Positions 1 through 11,746 of a stretch of 64,000 nucleotides of DNA are shown one piece after another. The notes under the pieces were generated by a model. The model was not told the origin of the DNA and searched no databases. It worked only from the letters and a program-made list of their open reading frames with translations. Numbering within the stretch: position 1 is the stretch's first letter; every line of letters begins with the position of its first letter. The stretch comes from Chara braunii. Taxonomy: Eukaryota > Streptophyta > Charophyceae > Charales > Characeae. Location of the stretch: the NCBI GenBank assembly GCA_003427395.1, contig BFEA01000142.1, positions 1,565,423 to 1,629,422 on the forward strand, given 5' to 3'. Position numbers and translations under genes: made by a program.

Positions 1-600
1 TAACATATAGTTTTTTCAGATATTTCTGATGACGTTTTTTTTTTTTTTTTTTTTTTTGTCCGCGTTCGGCTCGAACGGCCGAACGCATGCCCAAGGGGTC
101 CCATACGTTCGGGCGTTCGGGTTCGGGTTCGGGCGTTCGGGTTCGGGCGTTCGGCCCGTCCCGAACGCCGGTTACCCTGGGTACAATAATGTTTGGAGGG
201 TGCGCTGTGTTCGGGGTCGCAGCAGTCTGTGGCGACCAGGTAAGTTCTTTCTCTTTCCCTCTACCTCTTTCTCTCTTCCCTTCACCTTCCTCCTACCTCT
301 TCTTCTTCTCCTTCTTCTTGCATCCCTCCTTCTCTCCACATGCGCTTTTTCACCTTCTCCTACACACACCCTTTATCCTCGCTCTCAGCATCCTTTCGCT
401 GCGTTCCACCCCTGCTCGCTTTGCGAGTTCGGGACGTTCATCTTCCGCTTGATGTCGTTCTTCATGTTTACTCCTTAGCGCACATGTTACCCTCATTATA
501 AATAATAATAGTAATAATACAATACTAATATTATTAAAAATAATAATAATAGTAATAGTAATAATAATAATAATAATAGTAATAATAATAGCAGCGCTAA
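1..600. repeat. Simple-sequence region: GTTCGG repeats, CT-rich tract, TAA/TAG microsatellite
   Basis: No gene seen. A T run at 35-57 is followed (about 61-165) by irregular tandem copies of the hexamer/heptamer GTTCGG(G), including the self-complementary stretch around CGAACGGCCG. A pyrimidine-rich stretch follows at about 245-400. Positions 500-592 are an impure TAA/TAG trinucleotide repeat. Long frames through this stretch are low-complexity artefacts. Confidence 0.75.
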
Positions 601-1480
601 GGGATGTACTCAGACTATGTTTCCTGTCGGGTGGAGTTGTGGCAAGGGAGCGTTCTTCTTGAGGAAAACAACGCTCATAGGTAAGTTCGGTGAGCGACTC
701 TGTCTCACTCTCTCTCTGTCACAGACACACATACATACGCACGCACACACATACACACATATGTGTGCATAGGCAAACAAGTGTGTCAGTGCATAGTTCC
801 ACATTTTAGCATTAGATCCTTTCGACCTCACTCATCCCATGGATTAGAGTGCCGTGAAATCGACGTGACTCATACACACTCATACACACGCACACACACA
901 TAGAGTCAAACATCCAAGTACGACAACGTATGTTTCCATGTTCTAACGGGTGATTTATATGTTTCTACTCACCAGATCGATGAAATGGCGAGAGATGCAT
1001 CTGATCTTGCTTATCCTATCGATGTAAATAGCGTAAGGTCTGCCCACGATTCCCTCATACACTCACACACACACGCACACACACACATACACAAATAGCG
1101 ATGTACTATTTTATGTTTTAGCGGTAGATTCCTTTGTTATTGCGCAGCCTATTGTTGGAAGAATCATGAGGTCGTCGTGAGGTTGAAGACTTACCTGTTG
1201 GCCGGTTCGTTGCTCCTCGACGCCACTCGGACAGCAACGAGCGCAGAGCCTTCATTCCAAGTTGTGACACCTCCAAGAGAGGGTTGTCGTGAGTGTGGAC
1301 ACGAAGGAAACACCACAACCAAACCGCAACCACTCTTCCCGACACCTACGGGATGAGGGAGGGTGAACGCAACGATCCACAACCTAGCACCACGACAGAG
1401 GAAAGCCCCTACAGTCGCGATCGCCTCCAGTGACGAGCGAGTTGTCATGAAAGTCCCCTAAGAGAGACGACTAGAGGTCT
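600..1480. other. Non-coding stretch with short CA/CACG microsatellites
   Basis: Three short impure CA tracts (about 722-765, 866-902 and 1063-1095) interrupt otherwise unique-looking sequence. I see no coding exon, RNA gene or recognisable transposon protein. Reading frames of 70-85 codons exist on the minus strand but have no recognisable motif. Confidence 0.5.
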
Positions 1481-1674
1481 GAACGTCACTGCAAAGTTGT
1501 TCGTTCAACCACCAGAAAACGACTCGCCCGTCCCTCGCAAACTGGAAACCACCGAAAACGCGTGCAGAGAGTCCCTCGTAATTCAAGTACATGGTCCCAG
1601 AACCCATGCCCATAACGTCCCCATCATCGACCACAAGTGCGAGGTAAGTGGTCCTCTTCACCTTCTCTTTCGCC

Positions 1675-2070
1675 TTCTTTTTTTTTTTTCTTCTTCTTCT
1701 TCTTTTTCTTTTTCTTCTTCTTCTTCTTCTTCTTCTTTTTCTTTTTCTTCTTCTTCTTCTTCTTCTTCTTCTTCTTCAAGTCTTCCTCTTTTTTGCTGCG
1801 TTATACTTCTGTCCCCGTGCGCTTTTCTTCCCGCACTCACTTTTTGCCAACTCGCGCTACCTCTACGTGGTTCTCCTCTCCCTCCTCACTCTGCTTGGTC
1901 TTCTTCTCGCTCCTCCATTCGTTCGTGTTTGTGGTCTTCCTCTTGACCGTACTCACCACCTCCCTCTTAAGCTCCTCCTCTCTTTTCTCCTTTTACTTCT
2001 TCTTCTTCCTCTTTTTCTTCTCCTCCTTCTTCCTTCTTCTTCTTCTTCTTCTTCTTCTTCTTCTTCTTTC
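1675..2070 (+). repeat. TTC/CTT trinucleotide microsatellite tracts
   Basis: Two blocks of (TTC)n with T-rich interruptions, about 1675-1780 and about 1995-2068, embedded in pyrimidine-rich DNA that continues to about 2330. The long frames reading poly-Phe, poly-Ser or poly-Leu here, and poly-Glu on the other strand, come from the repeat and are not genes. Confidence 0.9.
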
Positions 2071-2629
2071 TCCCTTTTCCTCTATCTGCTTTGTCCCATT
2101 CTATGTTGATTTACCCAGTCTTACTGTGCTCACCTTTCTTTTCTCCCTATGTCGCGCACGCATTTTTCTTCTCATTTTTCTTGCGTACTTCTGTTGTTCT
2201 CGATGCATCATCTCTTCCTTCCTCTTTCGCGCGTTTATCCTTCCTTTTCCCTATTCTCTCTATCCCCTCGCGCCCTCAATCTCTCTCGTTGCACTTGCTT
2301 TTCCCTCCTTGTTGAGCTAGTCCTACTCATCGTGCAACGCTCATCCTCTCTGCTTGCACCTACGCTCGTTCGCGGTCTGCTTCGTGCGCACGGTGCTTGA
2401 TCTGCTTTGTGTCGTAGGTAGACCTACGAAGATCGTGGCAGGGTCTTGCTCCAACCGAAAGTTCCGATTTCGTTTCACAGAATCCGCCCTGGTTGCATAG
2501 GCAAATTCGCTAAAGTGAAACTATGGATAGCACGCACAAATTAGAAAGAAAATTAAGAAAAATAAATTAATAAAACGAATCTAATTAAAATAAATAAACA
2601 AATAAATAAAATAAAAATGCAACTACTAA

Positions 2630-3938
2630 CTACCCCGTTGTGCCAATTGTTGCAACCGGCTCTAACTGTAACTTCTCCCGTTTTCGAGGTCACGGGTTCA
2701 AGCCTTGGTTGAGTGAGCGCGGGTGAAAACGTAGAGGAGCTCCTTGTAAGAAGGAGCTAGCTTAAGGTCGGGCAGACTTGTGATCCCTGCATCCTCTGCT
2801 TGTCAATCTATCCCTGAACCTATTGAGCTAGTTCCTACTTCGAGTAGAAGAGGAGCAACCTTGGTATAAGTAGAGGAGTGGGGCTCAGTCCGCCTATGGC
2901 CTAAGCCCAACTCTAAAGTCCGTGTGTGTGTGCACACTTGCGGGTCTGTGTACCTGTCTGAATGTTTTGTCGGCTTGAGTGTGTGTGACCCGCAAGGGCA
3001 CTTGGTTGCTAGGAAGGCCCAAAGGGCCGGTACTTACATGCAGCGGTGACATTGAGGGTTGCTGCGAGAAAAAACATTCAAGTGGTGGGGAAGAAGGCCC
3101 GCGACACTCCAGAACAGCAGAAAATACTCAAGTAGTAGGTAAGCCGGTATCACAGTAAGTAGGGGTAGATATGTTGGGTACTCAAGGCCGAGCAAATACA
3201 AAAGTTGCCATTCTTAGACACTCATCATCGGTAGATAGGCGGGTACTAGTTCAAGTACCCTGAGTCCAAGCCCTATGCGGACGATATAAGAAATTGCAAC
3301 TGTGTCTCCCTCTGCAAAGGAACGAAGGCACCGATTGCTTGGGTGGCCACGTGGTCAGGGAGTCGCCGCCCAAGACGCAACTTCCTTTCTACATACGGGA
3401 GGCTGAGCGGTAGCCCCAACCTTACGGCATTTGAGTAAGAACAGATGTACTGATTGCAGTTCCCAATTATGGTCGGCAGTGCATTTCTCTTGGCTGCCCC
3501 GACCGCATGGTCGGGGTTTATATTAATTTTTCAGTCCGTTTTCGAGTTTACGGTGGCTCGATCCGCCGGTTCTCCTATATCGGTCGGTTTTGACGTTCCC
3601 GAACTCGTTCTAATTTATTTTTACCTTACCGTCTGAACCTTCAACTGATTTAGATCGTCGTCGCCGCGACCTTTTCTTGTTTACCTCTAACCTTTCATCT
3701 CTTGTGGCTGAAGATTTTAATTTCTACTAACCCTTATCGGTTGTCGTATACGCCGTATCACTGCGTACGACCACCTAACAACCTCGGCCTCAGCGGTTGA
3801 GAAATTTTCTTCACGATGTCATGCCAAAAAAATTCTCACTTTTTACTGCATACCGTCTTTGGCATGGCAACCGACGTTGATAGTATATTGAATGCAAAAT
3901 CTTGAGCAAATACCCTTGTAAGGGTGTTTGCTCTGACA
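2630..3938 (-). mobile_element. L0: 5' part of a minus-oriented giant LTR-like repeat
   Basis: Its right border at 3938 is the LTR 5' end read on the minus strand: TGTC followed by the palindrome at 3904-3933 (arms of 14 nt with one mismatch, built on CAAATACCCTT). This is the terminal signature of L1, L5 and L6. A B-box-like GGGTTCAAGCC at about 2698 lies in a tRNA-like segment as in L5/L6. The left limit was not determined; the element probably continues toward or past the window start. No coding capacity is seen. Confidence 0.5.
3904..3933. repeat. LTR-terminal palindrome (L0)
   Basis: Inverted repeat GAGCAAATACCCTT / AAGGGTGTTTGCTC separated by 2 nt, with one mismatch. It sits 5 nt inside the TGTC terminus of L0 and matches the palindrome at every other LTR 5' end in the window. 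Confidence 0.85.
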
Positions 3939-4674
3939 ACGTCTACCTGCTGCTGCTTTAGTTTTAAGTTGAAAAGACAGCATGAGTGGACTGTAAAGCT
4001 ACGCTTCAAGAAAACGACTGTTGAGTATTAAACAATCTTAAATCATGTTCCTTTGATTTATATTAATAATCTATAATAATGGATTGTTTACGATTCACAT
4101 TATTACTTTATTCAAGATGAATTCGTAAGCCGTCGTTTAGAATACAAGGAACTTCGCGGTTCTTAAGTTAAAAGTATGGTTGTTATCTACTCCGCGATCG
4201 GTCAGCAGCTGCCTAGAGACTTCGTTGCACTCACGAGGTTGTTAACCCGAGATAGCAGTGTAGTGGTGAAGTACCAGAGGGGCAACTATTAAAGAGAGAA
4301 GGTATCGACGACCATTGGTGCTAAGCTCTGGCTATTCTGAAAGGGGTGTGGCTATGGCGTGTCAAAAGGGACTAGAGGGCTACAGGCCTGACTGCTGGAG
4401 GCTACTGACCCTCTGGGCACTAGTGTCTGGGGAGGGCCCAATTTTGAACCCCGATGGCGACGAAGCTAAATTGAAAATTAACGTTGAAGGAGGAAAAGAG
4501 GAAGAAATGAGGGGAGATCAGAAATTGCAGGCGGCTATAACAGAGACTAAGAACAGGGCTGAGTGGAAGCTTGGACGGGACCATGTCACTGTCAGGCTCG
4601 ATGTAACTATCACCTATCATAAGTCAGAGACTTCTACGGGCAATACAGAGTGAGAGCAGCAAGACATGGACCGT
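3939..4674. other. Unassigned stretch between two LTR starts
   Basis: Lies between the L0 border (3938) and the L2 start (4675). It includes an open stretch of about 112 codons (4315-4653, +) without a recognisable motif. I could not assign this DNA to a family; it may be host DNA or part of an older repeat. Confidence 0.3.
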
Positions 4675-4681
4675 TGGCGTA

Positions 4682-4707
4682 CCAAATACCCTTACAAGGG
4701 TATTTGG
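4682..4707. repeat. LTR-terminal palindrome (L2)
   Basis: Two perfectly complementary 12-nt arms (CCAAATACCCTT / AAGGGTATTTGG) with a 2-nt spacer, at the 5' end of L2. The same arms are found at 41189-41214. Confidence 0.9.
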
Positions 4708-6440
4708 CGTGCTTTTTGCAAATCATACCGGTGCAGCCTCGTCCAAAGTTGAGTAGCGTGAGCGGGGTATCGATGGCGAGGTACAGCCATGCGCGGGTCG
4801 GGCATACGTGGCATGTGAGGTATGTCGGCGACGGGATGCAACCCTGTGCGGTCAGGGTGTGCGTGGCGTTGTAGGCCAGTGGGACGCACGACCTCTCGTC
4901 CCCTTAAATTATGAGTTCCCCCGCTTTATTTTCTTTATGTAGTGATATATTTATTACTGTTATTATTAATCCCATTTTTTTTTTTGTGCCGTTGCGACTG
5001 GCTCCGAGATCGACGTCGGGCCCATAGGTCTGGCTCGACTACCACCTTATCGGACGTGGGTGGCCGCTACGACAGTTGAGGACCTTGACCATGCGCCTCC
5101 TTCGGCGGGTCCGTCCGGGTTTCCTGCGTGTCCGAGGTGCTGGTAAAAATTCCCCTACCTGCCCACCTAAAAACTCAGACCGGGAAGCTTCACGTGCATG
5201 CAAGCCCGTGGGAGCCGAGCCCGGGCCTCGTAAAATGTTGACCTGTGCCTAGGCAACAGGCGGGACAGCAGGGTGGGGGCAGCTGAGAGACTGTGTTTTT
5301 ACATGGGAACCCTCCTCGCGTCGGTCCTCAAAGTTCTCATTTGAATATTTGCTACTACCATCAAGATCTGCACCGGGAGTAACCTCACTTAAGCCCATGC
5401 TGCAGGTTAGCAGCGTGCCAACATCCTCCTACTCAGTACGCTGCAGCACCATCGGTGGTCGGGGATGATAGTTGCGGTAGGAAAGTTGTTGCACCCTCCT
5501 TGCAGATTTCGTGATCGCTCCCACCGGTAGTACCGGGCCGCGCCTATTGAAGTGGTTGTTGGAGTGCAGTGTTGCGCAGAGTGAATAAAGGTAAAATGCA
5601 GGTCGGGCCACGTTGTAGGTGCCTTCTCCTGAAATCTCCCTCGGGCTGGTTGTAGTAGGCGGGGAGGCGACTCCGCTGAGGTGCTGGCGGACCGAGTGGA
5701 AGAAACAGGGGGTAAGGAACTTACCAGCCAGTCTGCTGGTTCCCACCAGGATCGTGCATAGGATAGCCGGAGCGGCAGATCCTGTCGGGCCGCGGTAACA
5801 GCAGAGCAACGATGGGCGCTGGAGCTGGGCAGCAAGGCAGAGCAGCAATGGGGAGCATTAGGATAGTGAGGCGAGGCAGAGAGCGAAGGCAGCAGGCAAG
5901 CGAAAGAGGGATGAATCCAACCCAGAAAGCGCAACGGGTACATGCAAAGAAGAAGAAAGCAGAAAATGAAAGGTGGAAAAATGTGATGAACCCGGACAAG
6001 ATTTCACGCCGGGTGCATATGGAAGAGGAAGCGGGCTATGGCAGAGAAGATGGGGTGAATGCGAGAGAGGGAAAAACGCATGCCTGCCTCGATTCCTAAT
6101 GGAATCGAGTAGGGAAAAATAATATTCTAACATTTTAAGGGTGGGTGAAACTGATGGTAGGTTTAGTTTCGGTGAAAGGTTAGTAGGTAGGGAGTTATTC
6201 AGAAAATGGAGTGCGCGGGCGGAGTTGGAAAGGAAGACGAACGGGAGTGGAGATTAGTCTGATCATTCGTTTCTCGACCGTTTTTAGCAAGAGAAGATGC
6301 GAATCTTACATTTTGATGATAGGTGAACTTATTAGTAAGGTTAGTTTTAGCGTTGGATTAGTAGGAAGAAAGGTCGGTAGAAAAAAAGTCGCGCGGGAGA
6401 TGGCAGGGGTGAAAGAGAAGAAAGGCTAGAAACACGGATC

Positions 6441-6468
6441 TCGCCCGTTTCTCAGTGAAAACGGGCGA
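6441..6468. repeat. Stem-loop conserved in the LTR family (L2)
   Basis: TCGCCCGTTT pairs with AAACGGGCGA around a short loop. An equivalent hairpin with a changed but still complementary stem lies in L4 (42432-42463), L1 (13720-13749) and, in a second site of L2, 6089-6110 (CTCGATTCC / GGAATCGAG). Confidence 0.7.
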
Positions 6469-8200
6469 TTGAAGACACGTTTCGGGGGTTCTTGGTAGCT
6501 GCGAGTTAGATTGTCAGGTTGGTTTTTAGATGTTAGCTTCTAGGTTCTGAGATACAATAAGTAAGGGGTGCGCCCGAGTATGAAGTTAGCAAGGGTCGAT
6601 GTATCTGGACGGATTCTGACGGCAGATTCCTTCCCACCTTATCGATCCAAATAGCATGAGGCGAGCGGCGGAGGAGACCCGCCTGTGAGCGAAGCGATGA
6701 TTATCGTTAGGAGAGTTCTCTCCCTATCTTTGTGCACGTCTAGTTCGACGGCAGTGTATGATTCCGTGTTTTAGCGGAAAGGTTCGTTTTTCATTGTACA
6801 CGTCCGTTGAGCCACCTCGGCCTCTCCATTTGCTGCGCACTCGGTGCTCGGCCCGTTTTGACAGTTGTCATGATTGGCGTAAACCCAATGGATTGTGCCC
6901 CTCCTAGTCCGGATTGAAGTACTAGGTGTGATAGTGTTTCGATCATCATGGTGGCTCTGTGTGCCCTGAGCAATTGCATCCTTGGCACGGACGGGACCAC
7001 GTTGGTGGCGGATGCATTCCTGCGTTGGTGAGCCATTGCAGAAGAGTTACGGGTGAGCTGAGGAAAAAAAGCGGAGAACTTACCTGTATAACATGCGTAT
7101 CATGACTGATTCGGATGACAAGAGAAACGATGGCAGTGTTTTGAGAAGGCATCTCTGCATATTTTAAAATAAGTCTCAGTCTCGCTATCTTCATCCGGCC
7201 AGTCGTCAAGCAAAGTACTCAGTGTATGACGCGGGAAGCTCACGGGAAATGTCCGAAGCAAACGTCGAAAAGGAGAGACTGGATTTGTTGCTCTTTGGGT
7301 GAGTGCTGCTCGAGGTTACTCGAGTAAGCAGGGGTAGCGGACGCAGTGAGGGTCTGTATACAGGCGCAAAAGAAACAAAGAGGGGTACGTGAGGGCGGAC
7401 AGGCTGTTTGCAGCCAAATCGAGCAGGGACAGGCAGTTCGCAGACAAACCGAGCGGGAGCGGCTATTAGCAGTCATTGCGGGCAAGCCGAAAGCCGAATC
7501 ACAGGTGCCAAGGTACGTGGGCTGCTAACGGAAGAAGCTGGGAAGGGCAGCGTTTGGCTACATAACTCCGCGTTCTAGCAAGAGATCCATTCTGATCGTG
7601 CCTAGCTAAGACATTCGAAAACAGCCGGGTTAAGGGCGTTGTCGGGCGATTCGGTCCGGCACCGCACGCAGCAGCGCGGGACCCTCTCGGCCACGTCACC
7701 CAGGAGATGGACCAACCTCTTCACGAACGCGTAAGTGGAGCTTCCTTAGGCCGCTCCGGCCGAGTACGCCAACCATACCTCTCGCTAGCCCCTACGACAG
7801 GATAGGGCATACGCGAGGCACAACTTACCTTCACCTTACGGGAGTTGTCACCTCCCTTCGGTGGGCGTATCCCCGTCGAGCTACCAGTCCATAGTACGAA
7901 AGATAATCAATTGCAATCGCAGAGTTGGACCAGCCGATGGCGTTTCTCGTTCGCTGTAGCATAGGGGGTATGCGCGGTAATACGCCTATCGGACCCACGC
8001 GCGAGCCAACATCTTGGGGGGCTGAAGTCCCAAGCGCGGCTCAACGTCGGTCGACTAGGACGCATCTCACACACCACGCGCACACCACTCTAACAACACA
8101 GAAATAACAAAATACATACACACACACATACGAAATGACACGATGACGCACATCACTCTTAACAAATATTAAAATAAAAACGCACGCCCACGCCCACACG

Positions 8201-8285
8201 CAAGACAACACGACACGAACAACGCGATAACGCTCCTACCGAGGAGCTAGGAGCGTTATCGCGTTGTTCGTGTCGTGTTGTCTTG
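8201..8285. repeat. Perfect 37-bp inverted repeat within L1
   Basis: Arms 8201-8237 and 8249-8285 are exactly complementary over 37 nt with an 11-nt spacer; imperfect complementarity continues outward (GCCCACG / CGTGGGC). The homologous places in L2 (about 20095) and L4 (about 52700) have only one arm, so the second arm is a local inverted duplication specific to L1. Confidence 0.95.
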
Positions 8286-9440
8286 CTTGTGTGCGTGGGC
8301 GTTTCCGACGCGGAAATCGGATAGGCGTCGGGCGCGAGACCCGATATAAAACCGCGCGGACGCGGGGCTATCTCATATCGACTTGCTATGCAAATGTGCG
8401 CAAACAGTCGCGATGATGGCGTACTATGTGGTACCCACACTCGCGCGGCCCCCGTTAATCTCGAGGGTCGCGTTCGACACTCAAGTGCCGGCTGACACGC
8501 GCCTTGAGGGTTAATCTCTCGACGCTAAACAACCGCCGTGCGCGGTTGAAGACCACAAACCCTCTTCTGCACCCTTATGCAGAGTGAGTGGTACACAGGT
8601 CCACGCCTGTGGTGGTAGTCGTCTCTCGCGGCCCTAGGGGTAAGTCCTTCCCTGGCCTGGGCGAAAGTCAAGGGGTTTGACTTTGACGGCTTCCACGGAC
8701 TATAACGTCCAACCATAATAATCCTTAAAAAAAACAAACAAAACACACACGAAAACCAGAAAAGGGAATAGGTCAAGGGTCCTCTTTGCTTTAAAGGGAC
8801 TCATGACCGTGGGGTACCCTTCCCCTCTACGAGTGGTGCCGGCGGCCTATAACAACCCCAACTGTTGCGCCTACGTGCGAGTCCGGCGATCCCATAACTT
8901 TTAGACGCTAGGGCGGCGAAACGTCGCGCGCAGGACTCTACCATAAAGCTGCGTGGCCGCAGGCCAACTCTATACCAACCACCGATGCCCATCGTTCGTG
9001 GTAATCGCGGCTCCGGCCTTGCGATATTGAATGGCTGAAGGAACACATCGCGAGGGGTCTCCCCTCACGATATTGAACGGCTGAAGGACACGCCGTTCGG
9101 CCCTCGAGACATTTCCGCCTTCAAGGTGGGGTGTCTCGCCAGCCAAGGTAAATAGGCTCTGTGCGAGGCGAAATTCCTCCCCTGCAGAGTCTAGGGCTTG
9201 GGATGTCATGGACAAGGACCTTGAATCCCGGCCCAGGACCTACGTCCGACTAAAAAGGCCTCATATAGGCAAAAGGGAGGGTCTTCCCTGCCCCTCAACC
9301 TCAACCTTTGAAAGAGATTTTAACACGGGCCTCTTAGGCCTCTTAAATATCCACCACAAGCACACCCAACGCATACACGCATAAGGGAGATAAAGTTGTG
9401 ACGATCACTTCTCACAGGCATAGTGGGACCCCTCACAACC

Positions 9441-9462
9441 ATATATATATATATATATATAT
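9441..9462. repeat. (TA)n microsatellite in L1
   Basis: Eleven TA dinucleotides in a row inside L1. Confidence 0.9.
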
Positions 9463-10084
9463 GGAATCGCAGACAATCCAAATCTAAAAATCCAAGCCAC
9501 ATGACATACCTGCAATCACACCAAAAATCGAACGACAAAACACGCACTACACGGAGTCAACCCCAACCATTCTCTAGGCTCATATCCCTTTGCTTTAGCC
9601 ATGCAAGCCCCAATCGCCGATCCAACCAACCTCAATTAAATACTCAGTACCTTTGCTAAATAGCCATTCAAAAAAATTCCGGGTGAAAACCCTTAACAAA
9701 CAGTAAAACCACCAGGGCTAAAGCCTTTTAGGTTGANTNTNGAGNGTGAGTTGGAATTGAGTCGAAGACCGACGAATCGGCAACCGACCTGTTATCAGTG
9801 ATAACAGAAGGTGATCCTCAGGGGATCAAGCTGAGTCTAGTCCTGATCTTGAATCAGACACCCCAAAGGACCTGTAACACAAGATAGGTCAAATGCCCAA
9901 GCTAAATCATCAGCATATGGGGGATAAACCTCCATAGAAGATTTTCACTCAAAGCTCCCTGCCAACTAAGTTTGAGCCTGCCTCTAAGCCAGTGCCCAAA
10001 GCAAAGGTAAACTAATGGCAGAATCTCCCCTATTCATATTCAGGGTGGATTGCCAGGACCGCCACCTATCAAAATATAATCTAG

Positions 10085-10540
10085 CTCCTGTAATTCAAGA
10101 AAATTTCGGCAGCGCTCCCCGTAGGAAAAGTGCGTTTTCATAATTTATACAATCTCAAATTTGAACTCGGCCCCCCCCAACCTTGAGTTCAACTCAGACA
10201 AAATCTGACTAACTCCTTAGTTTTGCAGAAATATCGGCAGCACTCCCCCTAGAAAAGTGCCTTCCCAAAATTTATACAAAGCTAAGTTTAGAGCTTAAGA
10301 CTAACTTTGACTTCCCAAAGCCCAATTTTGTCTAACTCCCTGAATTAGCAAAAATTTGGGCAACATTCCCTTTAGAAAAGAAGGCTTTTCAGATTTTTAC
10401 TAAGTCAGATATAGCGAAAAGACAAGTTGAACTTTGACAAGTCAAAATTCGTCTAACTCCTTGAATTTTTAGAAATTTCGGCAGCGCTTTCCGTAGAGAA
10501 AGTAGCTTACCAAAATTTATACAAGTCCAAGTATAATAGC
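10085..10540 (-). repeat. Tandem ~120-bp repeats in L1
   Basis: Four diverged units, each with the core GGCAGCGCTYCCCGTAGRAA (variants GGCAGCACTCCCCCTAG, GGGCAACATTCCCTTTAG) followed by AAATTTATAC-like and AACTCCTT-like blocks, at about 10105, 10232, 10345 and 10468. The same array is found on the plus strand in L2 (18350-18920) and L4 (45905-46230). Confidence 0.8.
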
Positions 10541-10856
10541 GAGCCTCAGAAAATGCAAGAATCGATCTAAGTAAAATAAAGTTAACTCAGAAAATGCAGA
10601 AATTGACCTAACTCCTATCGCTCTAGCATGTGACGAGCCTCTAAAGCACCTGTCAACCTAAAACCCAGACCAAGTAGCAATCTCACTCAGCCACATGCAG
10701 GCCAAACCACAAAGGTAAGTACTCTCACCAGCCCCAAACTCCTTTAGCAACAATAGTTCATGCTTCCTCTGTGAGTTATCCCCTCATACCCAACTTACAT
10801 AAGGCGTAGGTCAGGGCACCTGAACTTACAGGGCGCGCCCAACTTAGCCAGGCCCA

Positions 10857-11746
10857 AAGTCAGCATACCTAAACTTATAGAGCGTTCTGACTTGGCCAGG
10901 TATACACAAACAGAGGGCACAACTACTTCTCTCTTCTTTGGGCGTATGACTAGACCACTCTAGTCGCCCTGAACTGTTTAAAGAGCCAAATTCTATATAC
11001 CTTTCTGAACTTAATCTTCAAAGGGGACATAAGGCTGAGCCGCTCAACGAAGAATATTGCTCAACCCGCCCAAGTTTACCTTCAGCTATACCTCTTAGTT
11101 ATACTCTCTTCAGTCGTGATAAGCTATAGTCAGGCTACCTAAACTTATAGAGCGGCCTGACTAGCCTGTTCTTAATAGCCTAGTAATACAATATAGCCAG
11201 ATTATAACCATTGGGTTCCAACATGTGCGAGGCATTGGGTCAGACTACCTAAACTTATAGAGCGGTCTGATCCTCTGCCAGGTTCGTTTCTCTTTGGTCC
11301 AGTCTGTGCGAGGCAGTGGGACAGGCTACCTAAACTTATAGAGCGGCCTGCCTCCTGCCAGAGTTATTCCCTCATAACAAAACAGGAGAACGGCTGAACC
11401 ACCTAAACTTATAGAGCGGTTCAGACCTCCTCGTTCATAACCAACGAAACTAAGAGAATCCCAAGTAAAACAAGGCAACCCAAGGTACCTAAAATTATAG
11501 AGCGTCTTGGGTCCCTGAAAGTCACCCACAGTCAAACCCTGACAAGTCAGAGCAGTCAGGTCACCTAAACTTATAGAGCGTCCTGACTCTCCATACAGTT
11601 CACAACACTGGGTCTCCCCAAACTTATGTGGACATTCCAACCTTCAGGGCTTCATGCTACCTAAACTTATAGAGTGGCCTGAGGCTCCATGCAATCCAAA
11701 AATAAACAAAGCACTGGGCTTCCCCAAACTTATGGGGACCTCCCAG
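10857..11746 (-). repeat. Array of covarying hairpins, loop type A (L1)
   Basis: At least nine units share the loop core CCTAAACTTATAGAGCG (the reverse complement of the type-A loop in L2) but have different stems. Seen directly: AAGTCAG/CTGACTT (10857-10893), TAGTCAGGC/GCCTGACTA (11127-11163), TCAGAC/GTCTGA (11240-11270), CAGGC/GCCTG (11332-11350), CTGAAC/GTTCAG (11394-11424), ACCCAAG/CTTGGGT (11478-11512), AGTCAGG/CCTGACT (11554-11588) and CTGGG/CCCAG with an inner TCCCC/GGGGA (11714-11746). Stems vary between units but remain complementary within each, which points to an RNA or single-stranded DNA structure under selection, or to a structure-dependent copying process. Confidence 0.85.

Larger units (their letters stand above)
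4675..7639 (+). mobile_element. L2, first part: giant LTR-like repeat interrupted by L1
   Basis: Starts with a TGGCGTACC variant of the TGTC(G/A)TACC terminus, followed by the palindrome at 4682-4707 (two 12-nt arms, 2-nt spacer). The first ~700 bp match the starts of the L3 3' LTR (40333) and L4 (41182), including the GGCGTG, TTTGCAA and CTCGTCC blocks. It carries stem-loops at 6089-6110 and 6441-6468. L1 interrupts it at 7640, with GCGT left of L1 and GCAT right of it as a decayed 4-bp target duplication. The second part resumes at 16163. Joined length is about 7.4 kb. No protein-coding gene was found inside. Confidence 0.65.

Noticed and set aside
1637-2320. Frames of 150-227 codons with poly-Phe/Leu/Ser
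   Set aside because: They are translations of the TTC microsatellite and surrounding pyrimidine tract; equally long frames exist in several phases.
9737-9745. Mutation cluster at ambiguous bases
   Set aside because: Four N calls within 9 bp are sequencing or assembly ambiguity and carry no biological information.
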